The translations under genes and the position numbers were made by a program. DNA of 64,000 bases from Dreissena polymorpha (lineage: Eukaryota > Mollusca > Bivalvia > Myida > Dreissenidae): positions 66,262,878 to 66,326,877 of the forward strand of contig NC_068357.1 of NCBI RefSeq assembly GCF_020536995.1, read 5' to 3'. Positions 10,730-21,578 of this stretch are shown piece by piece. Numbering within the stretch: position 1 is the first letter of the stretch; every line of letters starts with the position of its first letter. The notes beneath the pieces were generated by a model, which was given only the letters and a program-made list of their open reading frames with translations, was not told where the DNA came from and ran no database searches.

Positions 10730-10882
10730 TCTTAGAGATACGTCTAGTAGTGATGCACTGCTTTCAACCAACAAACCATCTGCCTCGTTCTCGAAACTCA
10801 AGTCTGGTGAACGGTTATCTGACATTTCCTCAGTTTCTGGTGTGGAATTCGTCTCATCTGCTTCAGGGCCATTTTCCAGAGT
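10730..10882 (-). CDS. Acidic internal exon of the PHD/FYTG gene
   Basis: Clean acceptor (TTACAG, 10883-10885) and donor (GTGAGT, 10729-10724) bound exactly 51 codons, phase 0 to 0. It reads TLENGPEADETNSTPETEEM and then SDNRSPDLSFENEADGLLVE; no domain, probably disordered. It splices in phase to the exon at 8706. It does not join directly in frame to the PHD exon at 13581, so at least one intervening exon is missing or the two belong to different transcripts. Confidence 0.5.
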
Positions 10883-11065
10883 CTGTAAGGTAAACAAATA
10901 AAATTAAATCAGCACATCAAAGACCTAGAAATACACATACTTTTTCAAACTAACATGAAAGAATGATGTTCAGATACGTAATATTTATGCTTCTGTATCA
11001 TGTTGTAAACACCGTCAGATTCTATACCGATAGAGTAACTGACCCATGTTCATTCTTGAAACCTC

Positions 11066-11230
11066 GTATAGCCTAGTGGCAACATATCCGCTTCAAAATA
11101 TCAGATACCATTGGTTCGATCCTCGGCTGTGAGCTACATAAAATAAATCATGAACTGTGCCATGGGTATATCTGCCATTATCCCATGCTTGATTGTACCA
11201 CAAGGAATCACTGATTTGAATAGTAAGCTC
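11066..11230 (+). mobile_element. tRNA-derived SINE-like sequence
   Basis: A-box-like TAGCCTAGTGG and B-box GGTTCGATCC are spaced as in a tRNA promoter. The flanks do not form an acceptor stem. The body continues without a clear tail. A SINE head is more likely than a functional tRNA. Confidence 0.5.
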
Positions 11231-12367
11231 GATTTAATAATCCATCGGAATCGTTTTAAGGTGATAATCTGATTACACGCAGTGCGCAATCTGATTATGT
11301 GATGACTTAAATTAGTATAAGTATTAATATGATTTAATAAGAATAGTATATGTGCCTTTTATACACGCGTTCAATGCCATAATACCGGTAAAATCATAAG
11401 TTGATTTAGATATCAGTACATTAAATAAATGTCTATATATTATAATCATACAATACGCAATTTTACAATGCCGAAGTAATGTTATTTACTGAAATAAGAT
11501 CTATTTTCGCATGACACTGGCTGTATAGCAAGTAGTCTTATATAAATAAGAGCAACATTACTTCAAGCACGTACACTTAACAAAAAGAGTTCTCCGTTTA
11601 AAAATGATGGTATTAAGGTGTTACTAAATATAAAATACCCAACAGCGGGCGAGCGTTTAATGCACTTTGCGCTTGATGAATAATGTTATACAATTATTAT
11701 GGGCAAATTTATAATTTCAAAACATTATTAGTTGTTGATGTTATTCGCGTTCAATAAATACATCAGTTCTTCTTATCAACCTGATGCCTGTTGCCTGCTA
11801 CAGTTTCTTATCATAATTGTATAAACTACAATACACCATCAGCGGCCGAGAGCAGAATACCGGCCGCTAAATAAATTGTGACTTGCATCAAATCTCAGGT
11901 CAAATTTCGATTGTTTTACAATAAAATACTAATATTTTATAATGTCAAGCACGTGCACTTAATAAAATACGATATGTCTTTATTTATTGTAGAATTTTGC
12001 AAAAGTAAAGCGCTTTATATATAGCAATGTTTTATTATTTCTTTCTAGTTACGTAAATAAACAAAACATAATTATGTATATAACATTTAATATTTGTACA
12101 TAATTTATAAAAATAAATACAATGAAACGTGATGTTTGTGAAGTGCGCGTGACATTGAACTTCGAGTTAAGCGAAAGATGCGAATTAAATTACACATAAT
12201 TAAAAACTGATACTATTCTGTCAGCATGTTTTATACTCCATCGCGCCAATAAATTCATCAAATTGTGTATACAAGCAAAACGATGGAAATTATGACAGAA
12301 ACCCAGCTTTTCAAATAAAATGACCCTTAACATAACGCTAGCAGACCCGAATGAATATACTTTATTT

Positions 12368-12576
12368 GAGTCGTGTTCTGAGAAAACTGTGCATAATGCA
12401 TGTGCTTAAAGTGTCGTCCCAGATTAGCCTGTACAATCCGCACGAATTATCAGGGACGGCACTTTCCGCTTTTATGACATTTTTCGTTTAAATGAAGTGT
12501 CTTTTTAGCAAAAATCCAATTTAGGGTCGACACTTTACGCACATGCATTATGCCCATTATTCCCAGAACGCGACTC
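12368..12576. mobile_element. MITE with about 45-bp inverted ends (GAGTCG...CGACTC)
   Basis: Left end GAGTCGTGTTCTGAGAAAAC and right end (reverse complement) GAGTCGCGTTCTGGGAATAA continue in parallel through GCATAATGCATGTG to AAGTGTCG. Flanked by ATTT on both sides. About 209 bp, no coding capacity. I recall this family as abundant in bivalve genomes, but cannot confirm that here. Confidence 0.85.
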
Positions 12577-13580
12577 ATTTAATCCAATCAGGTAAATAAC
12601 AAATACAATAATAAAACAGGGGAAGTCTACACTGTGTATTAGCAACCTGCTGTGGTGAATATATCTTATCAGCTAAATACACAGGCACCTGGCTACTGTA
12701 CTGGAAAAATGGATTTACTGCCAAAATAATTGATTTCATTTATGGCTAAATTGTTGTGTACATGTAAAATTAAAAACGAGGATGTATCCACATCACCGTT
12801 GCACATTGTTATTAATTTCACAGTTATCTGTTCTTTATTAGAGATAGCCTAATTAAAGACGGCGCTAATAAAATGTGAAGGTGGATATAAAGAAATAAGG
12901 TCAATTTCCGCACTGACAGTATAGCAAGTAGTCTTATATAACATATTAAAAATATTCCATGGTTAAAAATGCACGATGTTATATAGTAAAAGAGTGTGTT
13001 TGAGTAATCAATAGGATATTTTGTATTGGCTATATTGTTTCACTCGTAAAGAAAATACCAAAATCGACGTGCGAAACGTAAAAATTTATATCTGAAATAA
13101 TATTGTTAAGGGCGTTAAGCTAGTTAAAAATAATCACGATTATTTACTATGTATAAATTAGATAAAACGTTAAGATGTAAATTCTTATCATAAATATAAA
13201 ATGCACATAATATTATAATATTCATTCATATTTCATTATTTCAGGTAAAAGTACAAACATATTGTTTTAAATCCTATGTAATCAGCACTTTATGTTGGAT
13301 TTCAACAATGCTTAATTAATTATCGGGTGTAGCAGCGGTGTACATTACCCATATGATATAACGCAAAGGTAACGGTCAAGCGACTTCCCACATTTATATG
13401 ACATGTTTTATTATCGTTATCAGGTATCTGTTATGTGTCAACGGATTAACGGACATTGGTTGATTACCCGATAATATGCAAGTATCAAATGATTTAGATT
13501 CATAAGTTATGGGAAAACATTATATGCCTGACCTGAAAAATGTAAGTCATAACAAATAATTATATTATAAGTTCACTTAC

Positions 13581-13689
13581 CAGAATCACAACCTAAGTGT
13601 TGCCATCGCTCGCAGGCATCGCAAGAAACAGCACGTTGCCTCTGCCCAACTGTCTTTCCACAATGTATGCACTTTACCACTTCTGCCAT
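13581..13689 (-). CDS. Start exon with PHD-like Cys/His zinc finger
   Basis: ATG at 13689-13687 (context GCAATGGC) begins MAEVVKCIHCGKTVGQRQ, followed by CDACERWQHLGCDSG. The exon ends at a consensus donor G|GTAAGTG. The ligand pattern C-x2-C...C-x2-C-x4-H-x2-C is the first half of the PHD-like finger seen at the N-terminus of many transposase-related and FLYWCH/MULE-type invertebrate proteins. The second half must lie in a later exon, not identified. It exits in phase 1, whereas the exon at 10730-10882 needs phase 0. Promoter features were not recognised upstream. Confidence 0.6.
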
Positions 13690-13799
13690 TGCAGAAACAC
13701 AAAACTCACTTACTCTCACAGTAAAATTATTGTATCCTACATTTAAGAAGCACAAATGTTTGAAATATTTATATAAATTAGTTCAATTTATGATTCACT

Positions 13800-15760
13800 G
13801 TGTGTGTTTCAGAGTTTATTTACAGGTCCTACTGGCCTCTTCACGAGGTTATGGTAGCCCGACCTGCCCCTGTGACCTCTCAGGGGAAAAAGATTAATTT
13901 AGAGCCAAAGTAGGTCAAATTTACCCCGGCTTCCCGGGTATTCGCCAAATAATTTAATTTTAAAGAGAGTTTCGTGCACGTTGGCCAATGAGACCTTAAT
14001 GTGTTATTTACCGTAAGGTGGTGATGAGGTGCGGATCCCGCCGAGTGTCCCGCACACTACTTATGTACAAGACACTCAACGCGACCCACATACCAACACC
14101 ACTCGGTAAGTAAGACCCGGAATACACACACATAACGCTCTCACAACCCCCCACTCATAACGGGTGATGTGTATGAGAGTGCCACGCCCATGTGTTCCGG
14201 GTCCCTTGATGTTGATCTGTGTATGGTTGTGTATAGTATGTGGTATGTGATTGTTGTGCATTTGTCTGGAGCGGAAGAGGAGATGTCTGTCGGTTATTTA
14301 CGGTCGTCGGTCAGTCGTGAAGGGCTGTATATCGTTGCAGTTCCCAGATCGCAGAACACGCCGCCCCCGCACAAGCGCACCCACGCCGAGCGAGCCCGAG
14401 CCCCCCCCCCCCCGCGCCCGCATACGGCCCCGGCCCTAGCACCCAACCGCTGAAGACCCTCGAGACAAGCACCCTCATCCACCCTCTCGCTGCGCGCGAC
14501 AACAGATCAGTCAAGAACCAACCATGGAGCCCCCCAAAGCCCCACCCGGAGTCACCATCGTTCTTTCCCACCCACCTGCCAAACATCCAGACCATGTATC
14601 AAGCTGGGATGTATTTATTTTGTAGTTATGTTATATTTGCTATTATAATTGGATAGGTAAAGTAAATAAATGATCTCAAAATGCCGTTGTTATATCATAT
14701 GATTTATTTATGTTTTATATTAATTTGTAAAACTCATAGTATTATAGTTTATGTCCCGTATTCTAGCTTTCATTTACCCAAGTGTGGTTATTGTGCTCTC
14801 CGCCCCATGAGAGGTGTTAGTGGGGGTTCGAGCAGGATACAGGAAACGCCCCGATTCCAGAGGCGCCCCTGGTTCTTTTAAGTGCCCGGTGTATAGCACC
14901 GATACACTGCACCCCCGTTTAACGTCTCTCGCGGAGGACATATTAGTACATAGTGTTAGTATCGGTACTTATATACATGTGTAGTTCTGCTGTCTTGTGT
15001 CATATCTTACGGTAACGTGGGCTCTCTCTGTTGCTATTTGGTATATAGTTTGAATGTTATTGCGAAGGGCAGGCTAGTTTTTGAAAGATCATGTATTTGA
15101 TGATAGAAGAAAGGGACTATGTTTGTTTGATTGGGCCGATGACTAGTTCGTTGGGGGTAGAAAATTTCTTTGTAAATTCTTTCTTATTGCTGTGTTAAGT
15201 GTCTTGTGAGACTGTGGTGTTGTAAGGGCCAGACTAGTTTTGATAGGTCATTTATTTGATGAAAGAAGAGAGGGCTGAGTTTGAGATGATAGTAAATTTG
15301 GTATTAGGGAGAGCGCACACGTTAGTGTTTCTGGTTATAAAAGCAAAGACAGCATTCCTATGTGTTTTTGTAATATGCCAGGTTAGTATCGTGGTCTGGT
15401 CTGGGGCATATGATTCACTGAAAACTGCCCGCTTTATATACAGACAGCCCTCTTAAATGATCAGTCGCCAAATACGCAATCGCTCCGCCCACTAAGTTGT
15501 GTTTTCATAAAACGCTTATTCCATTACTCCGTAAGTCTTTGTTTGTCGGACCATGTGGCCGCAATAAACGAAATCTGATTGATTATTACGTGAGTTTGAT
15601 TGACAGCTGGCGAGTGGTCAATTACTTTAAAAAGAGCATTGTTGTCTGGTTAAGCTTGTTAATAACCTTATGTAGTCTTTTATCACGCCAAACTGTGATA
15701 CCATATGTCTTACTCATAAATCTGTGTCCAGACAATCAAAGCATGTCGGCATAATTAATT
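13800..15760. other. GC-rich intergenic block, probable old repeat
   Basis: Higher GC than its surroundings, with C-rich runs at 14340-14590. An imperfect inverted repeat spans 14115-14206 (GACCCGGAATACACACAC against GTGTTCCGGGTC). A two-copy tandem of about 165 bp lies at 15063-15285 (GGGC.GRCTAGTTTT). The stretch at about 14845-14940 (AGGCGCCCCTGGTTCTTTTA, GTTTAACGTCTCTCGC) resembles a recurring invertebrate repeat, class unknown to me. No gene is supported. Confidence 0.4.
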
Positions 15761-16790
15761 TTCATCAACTCACACTTTTACAAAACATAACTAACACAAA
15801 AGCATTCAATTATTCTTCTATATTTAAACCAAACTATCATACAATATGTCTGATTAAAAAATCTTTGAACAGAAAATGAAAGCATGCCGTCAAATTAAAC
15901 GTCGTTTAACATTTCACGCTTGTTCAGATTTCAGGGGCGAATTGTCTTGGGGTGAGATTTCTTTGGGGCGAGTTGTCTGATTCCCATTCCGAATGGACTT
16001 TGAAAGAAACGAACGACAACTTTGTAAGAAAACCCGCCAATGGGGCTCGCGACCAATCGGATGGATGCTATGCCTGCTGGGATAGCCATGCTCTTTTTCG
16101 ACGCGGACAGTGGACCCGACATGACCGACTTAACGGACTCGACGTGACGGACTCGACCTAATCAATTTTCTTTATTCTTAGACTTAAGTCTAAGAATTGT
16201 TTGGTGAATACGGGCCTAGCAGATTCTTTTGTGCACGAGGTAATATACTGTATTGCATTGTATTTGCCCCCAGGCCGTATTTATTGCTGTTTACCCATTG
16301 ATATTGGTGGTGATAATCTTTAGTTTAAGTTTATTTATATGTTTAGTTTAAAATTATTCTGCAAATTACTGAATTTAAACTGAGAGATTGGTTCAGGGAC
16401 ATTGTATTTGTGGGTCATTCTTCCCCAACCTCTGAATGAAGTGGGTCACTTGAAGTTGGCCGGTACTGTTAACAAGTTGTATGAAAGCTGGTTAATGTTC
16501 TATGCAATATTTTTATTATTTTCTACACTGGATCTGGTTTACTTATATATTTGAAGGTTAAACAAAAATTGAGGCAAAAATTTACCGGCTGAGGGGAAAA
16601 AAATTCCAGTGGAAAAGACCATTTTTCGACGGGTCACAAAGGAGATAAAACCTGTCCTTGATTACATGATATAAAATAAACAGATTGCATTCTTATGTTT
16701 ATCTTTTAAAGTATATTTTAATAAGCATAATTGTGAAAGTGGACAACCTGTTTTCGCTGTGGGCAAGTAGATGTTCATAGTGACTTGCCC
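15760..16790. other. Intergenic / 5' flank of the SET gene, nothing firm
   Basis: No long frame. 16005-16160 is GC-richer, with the repeated word 'GACGGACTCGAC'. Upstream SET-gene exons may hide here, but I could not define any. Confidence 0.3.
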
Positions 16791-16794
16791 CCAG

Positions 16795-17037
16795 TGCAAG
16801 TGGAAGAAAAGTTCTTAAGAAAATCCCTGGAGATTGCACTGTGGCTCATGCATTATTTAAGATTCCTCTTTGTATCAAAATCTACCAAGGAATGTGAAGG
16901 TTTTCCTTGTATGTATAAACAGATGCGGTCAAAAAGAAGAAAAGACGAAAGAACCAATCCAGACTTGGTGGCAGAGGAAAGTATAAAAAAGAATGCAGAT
17001 CTTGGTGGATTTTGTGTGGATACAATTCCACCTAAAG
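16795..17037 (+). CDS. KMT5A-like SET-domain gene, exon A (pre-SET segment)
   Basis: The acceptor CTTGCCCCCAG ends at 16794; another AG at about 16779 is possible, so the 5' limit is soft. The product is basic and ends FCVDTIPPK + G, leaving in phase 1 at a GTATTT donor (17038). It splices in frame to the exon at 24427, giving IPPKGRGVRTEV. K-G-R-G-V is the S-adenosylmethionine-binding opening of SET domains in KMT5A (SETD8/PR-Set7) proteins. The upstream residues (KECEGFPCMYKQMRSKRRKD) have no recognised domain. The intron that follows is about 7.4 kb and full of transposons. Confidence 0.65.
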
Positions 17038-17791
17038 GTATTTCTTGTTGACAGATAGCCTTGACCTTAAGTCATTTAAAGAAGTTTATTAATTTCAATT
17101 TCAGCTGGCACTATATGTATTTGCCTGTATATGTTTAAAGAAATAAAAAGGGCAAACAAACAATTAAACCTGGGATACAGCCTTAGCCTCTCAAAAGGGG
17201 AAAAATACCATGTGACCAGCACTTTTGGGGAGAAATTGCAATAAATCGTCATAAACTAAAGGTTAATTACATGTTATAACCATTATTTGCTCCATTTAAA
17301 AGCTGAATCTTTTTATATGGCTTTCCCCTACCACAAGTGATTGGGGCTAAATGTATACTGGAATCACTGTGTCTGTCTGTCCCACATGGGTTTATGAATG
17401 GAATCAAACATTTCAAATGCTTAACTGTTCCCTAGAATTGTTCATGTGAAATGCCTTGTATTATTTTTAAACCGATTTTTTTCTCAACTTTCCCTCTGTG
17501 TCCTTTATAAAGGACTAAGTTGAATATTTCTTTGCAAAAATGTACAGGAAAATTTTAATGGAATATGGATTGTTGTAGCTTTCTTTAAAGACTTTATGAT
17601 AATCATATTGAAGCAGTAACATTCAGCCATATGTATCCATACGGCTATAAACTAATACCAAGCTTCCCCTTCCAACACTAAAACTTGTTTTACATCTTAA
17701 ATAGTTTAATCCAGAGAAAGCTATTGGAAAAAAGCTAAATTAATTTGAAATATTTCAAAATGAACTTAAGCACTGTAGCTTGGACATTTGT
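17038..17791. other. First SET-gene intron, proximal part
   Basis: AT-rich intronic sequence; no repeat recognised before the hAT-like element at 17792. Confidence 0.4.
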
Positions 17792-18981
17792 CAGGCCTTT
17801 TTCTGCCTATCTCACAGGTACGATAGTCGGACCCATTCCCAATGCCAAATATGGATGTTTTTTTCGCAATTATCTAAACAAAAATTCCCAATTTCCAACC
17901 GAAATAATGGAGCCGAAAAATGCGTTTCTCAGTAGATACTGTGTTTTAAATAATTTGGGCACCGTGTTTTAACATGCCAATGCGTAAAATGTCATAGTAT
18001 CGAGCGTTCCATAATGCAATTTTGGGATCTTGAGACTTCAGACAAACAATGACGGACGCTTGTGTCTATGCATTTCTTAAGACACATTTACGGTCATTTT
18101 CGGTCAGAATTAGCTTTTAAATATTGAAGTGCTGGATTATTCAGAATTATCAGGTATGTATACAACAATTGATAACAATGTGTACGCATTAATTACTGTA
18201 AATTGTTTGAGAATCGTTATCAATGGCCTGAGGTAAATAAATGTGGACTAGTTTAACTTGCAACGTTACTGTGGTTCGGAAGAGTAAGTTAAGGTAAAAA
18301 AATACAGAAATCTGACGCAGTTTAAAAAAATGTCGCATAATTCTAAGTATTATTGAAGTAAAATACAAAAAAATGACCTGAAAGACACACAAAAACTGAA
18401 TGTTTTGTGGGGAAATACTACCGCCAATCAGTCTACTCAACGGTTAACCAAGAATATGACTCATTTTCCACTGCCAGATTCAGAGTCACTACCCTTTGCA
18501 GCTTCTTAACATTTCAATACTATACATTTATGATGTTTAGCTATACTTTTGTGTTTCAAATAATGGTTGCCTTCAGACATTTGGCAACTTGAATTTTGAA
18601 TAACAATATGTTGGATGCAGGTCGTTCGACTGAATGTTCATAAAAAATACTTAATGACATATCAAGCTATGTATATCATTTGAACTTCAAACGTAACAAA
18701 GACTGTGTTTTATTATCATACTCATACTTACGTTAGCAGTGGACAATGACTGTTGCTGCAGCTGCTTGTTGCATGGTAAAAAAAGAGTTTAATACTTAAA
18801 TAGCATTTTTAGGCAATACCTATGTATGAAAACATTTCATAAAATAAGAAAAAAAAAGAAAAATAATTTCCCAAACAATGCTTTTGTCCATGAAAATTCT
18901 TCCCAATTCGGAAGAAACCGGGACTGGTAAAATCCCAATTTTTCCAGGTACTTTTTCCCAGAATAGACAGAAAAAGGCCTG
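17792..18981. mobile_element. hAT-like element with CAGGCCTTTTTCTG ends
   Basis: Left end CAGGCCTTTTTCTGCCTAT and right end (reverse complement) CAGGCCTTTTTCTGTCTAT form a near-perfect 19-bp inverted repeat. TTTGT flanks both sides (17787-17791, 18982-18986). 1190 bp, no transposase. The interior near both ends is rich in TTCCCAAT words also seen at 25774-25830 and 27983-28499. 5-bp duplications are unusual for hAT (normally 8), so the superfamily is uncertain. Confidence 0.8.
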
Positions 18982-19586
18982 TTTGTAAATTCTATAATAT
19001 AACCCAATTTATCCAAGCTTAAGGTTGTAAGATTTTTACTCGGTGGTAGTTTTTTATTAGTTCGATGTTTTCGGAGAAAACCCCCGAGGTTTTGTCATAG
19101 CCAGCTCGTCGTGTTGTGTCATGCTAAAACCTTGACATTTTACTCTACAATGAAAGTGCTTCCACCTACAACTTTGAAACTTCATATGTAGATGCACCTT
19201 GATGAGTTCTACCAGGGCTTGACACTAACTTTTTTACGTACTGACCCAAAGGACCACCAGCTTTCAGAATTTACTGGTCCTCCAAGATTCAAGTGGTCCG
19301 ACAATGTTATTTGACATAAAGTTCAGCTTACTTTCCGGACTATTCACAATGTATTGTGCATTTATAAAAAGAAAACTACTATCTTCTAAACTATCTCTTA
19401 TCCTTTTCATATTTTCTCTGTACTTCAAGCTTCTCTTCATTAGTTTAAGGTTTTTAGGCAGAGGTTCAACCACCCTTGGAATGAAATTCCACATTGCGAA
19501 AACTTGAAAATCTTGAAAATACATACGCTTACTCTCCTGCGATATCAAAACATTATTCGGCGCACTCCATTGTAAATTTGCACGGT

Positions 19587-20670
19587 CAGGGTTCGACATA
19601 AACTTTTTTACAGCCAGACCATCGGACCAGCTCCTCTTAAAATGTACTAGCCCGAATCTGATGTCTACTAGACCATTAATGACATAGCAAATAAACAGAA
19701 TTGTGTTGTGTAACTGTTTAATCAGGTTTCATCAGAAAATTAATAGTGAACACAAGAAAGTTATTTGATGCACAGAGTAAAAAATAATATAAAACTATTT
19801 AACAACATAAATTGTTTGTTATAATTTCACTGTTTATCACCAGTTAAACAAATGATGTCTGTACAGCAGGTGACATTTATTAAACGTTATCAAATTCTAG
19901 CCTCCTTGACCGCTGTGCTCCATGCTACCACAGCTCCAAGGCCCTCTTCCATCATAATCTGTGTCAGTTTTACCGTCTGATTCTTCTTTATTAACTTATT
20001 TGTCGGACGAAAATCCAACCTTGAACAAAGCCATTCTTTAAATTACATTCTCTCGTCTGCTACGCGGTCACCAAAATGTTTACATCGACGATAGCGATTT
20101 TGGATAGAAGTCGTAAAAACATGATGTAAAGTTCTATGACACTGTAGAAAATCATTAACTCTTTCAGTGCTGAAAGGAATTTTGAAGGTCTTTACAAACA
20201 GTTTGGATCCAGATGAGACGCCACAGAACGTGGCGTCTCATCTGGATCCAAACTGTTTGCTATTCTGATAGTATTCTTTGAAAAAAATTGAAAATGCTAA
20301 TTTTAAAAATTCAGCAGACAACATTTTAGCAGACTACAAATTTCCCAGCATGCAAAGGGTTAATATTCATGACAACCAATGGAAACAAGCTATTTCTGCG
20401 GGAAGCTCTCCTTCGCGTCTATAAATAGCGATGAATCATGTGAATGCTCCGCGTTTATTTATATACGCTAGTTTTGTTCTGATGTAAATAATGGATACAA
20501 TTGTTATTTTACACATCAAGAGAAAAAGGTTTTCGGTTAGTTATAGTTATATGAATCAGTATAGATTTTGTATGTACGACCAGTCGGACAAGCTAGCCCA
20601 CAGTTTTACTAGCCCGACCACCGATCTTACTAGACAATGTCTGTCGGACGTGCCTTAGTGTCGAACCCTG
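19587..20670. mobile_element. Nested hAT-like element with CAGGGTTCGACA ends
   Basis: CAGGGTTCGACATAAAC at the left; the right end in reverse complement is CAGGGTTCGACACTAAG. ACGGT flanks both sides (19582-19586, 20671-20675). Subterminal copies of CTAGCCCGA and GTCGGAC near the right end may be transposase-binding repeats (inference). 1084 bp, non-coding; hosts the TTAA MITE at 20159-20359. Confidence 0.8.
20159..20359. mobile_element. TTAA MITE, family 1, with palindromic core
   Basis: TTAA on both sides (20155-20158, 20360-20363). Ends CTCTTTCAGTGCTG and (reverse complement) CCCTTTGCATGCTG are imperfect inverted repeats. A 30-bp perfect palindrome (arms 20195-20224 and 20230-20259, loop AGAAC) lies inside. 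Other copies: 56653-56865 and a partial one at 55447-55522. Confidence 0.85.
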
Positions 20671-21578
20671 ACGGTAAACAAAGTAAATTCTGATGGTACT
20701 AAGATCGATACAATGCTAATTATTGCTGCTTTTTCAAAATAATAAAACACCATTTTGTTCATTTCTCAATCCAAACGCTTCGAATTTTATGTTTATTTGT
20801 GTATTGATCATTGCGAAGTCTGGAGACATTTGCGGGAGACAATTGCGAAACGCAAATCAATTTTTTGATCCGACAACAGGGTTTTGTCATCCGGGCTTCT
20901 AGACAAAATTGAATTTCCAATATATTGCTATTTTTATGCCCCCCCCCTTCGAAGAAGAGGGGGTATATTGCTTTGCACATGTCGGTCAGTCTGTCGGTCC
21001 GTACACCAGGTGGTTTCCGGATGATAACTCAACGCTTGGGCCTAGGATCATGAAACTTCATAGGTACATTGATCATGACTCGCAGATGACCCCTATTGAT
21101 TTTTAGGTCAAAGGTCAAGGTCATGGTGACCTGAAATAGTAAAATGGTTTCCGGATGATCACTCAAGAACGCTTAGGCCTAGGATCATGAAACTTTATAG
21201 GTAGATTGATCATGACTTGCAGATGACCCCTAATGATTTTCAGGTCAGTAGGTCAAGGTCACGGTGACCCAAAATAGTAAAATGGTTTCCGGATGATAAC
21301 TCGAGAACGCGCAGGCCTAGGATCATGAAACTTGATAGGTAGATTGCTCATGACTCGCAGATGACCCCTTTTGATTTGCAGGTCACTAGGTCAAAGGTCA
21401 AGGTCGGGGTGACCCTAAATAGTAAAATGGTTTCCGGATGATAACTCAAGAACGCTTATGGCTAGAATCATGAAACTTCATAGGTACATTGATCATGACT
21501 GGCAGATGACCCCTATTGATATTCAGGTCACTAGGTCAAAGGCCAAGGTCACAGTGTCAAAAACATATTCACACAATG

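Larger units (their letters stand above)
10890..13570. other. Long intron of the PHD/FYTG gene
   Basis: AT-rich, no convincing exon. It contains a tRNA-like SINE head (11066-11230) and a MITE (12368-12576). The expected second half of the PHD-like finger was not found. Confidence 0.4.

Noticed and set aside
18735-18772. Small minus-strand exon reading QLQQQSLSTAN before GTAAGT
   Set aside because: Good donor but no flanking coding partner; it sits inside the hAT-like element 17792-18981.
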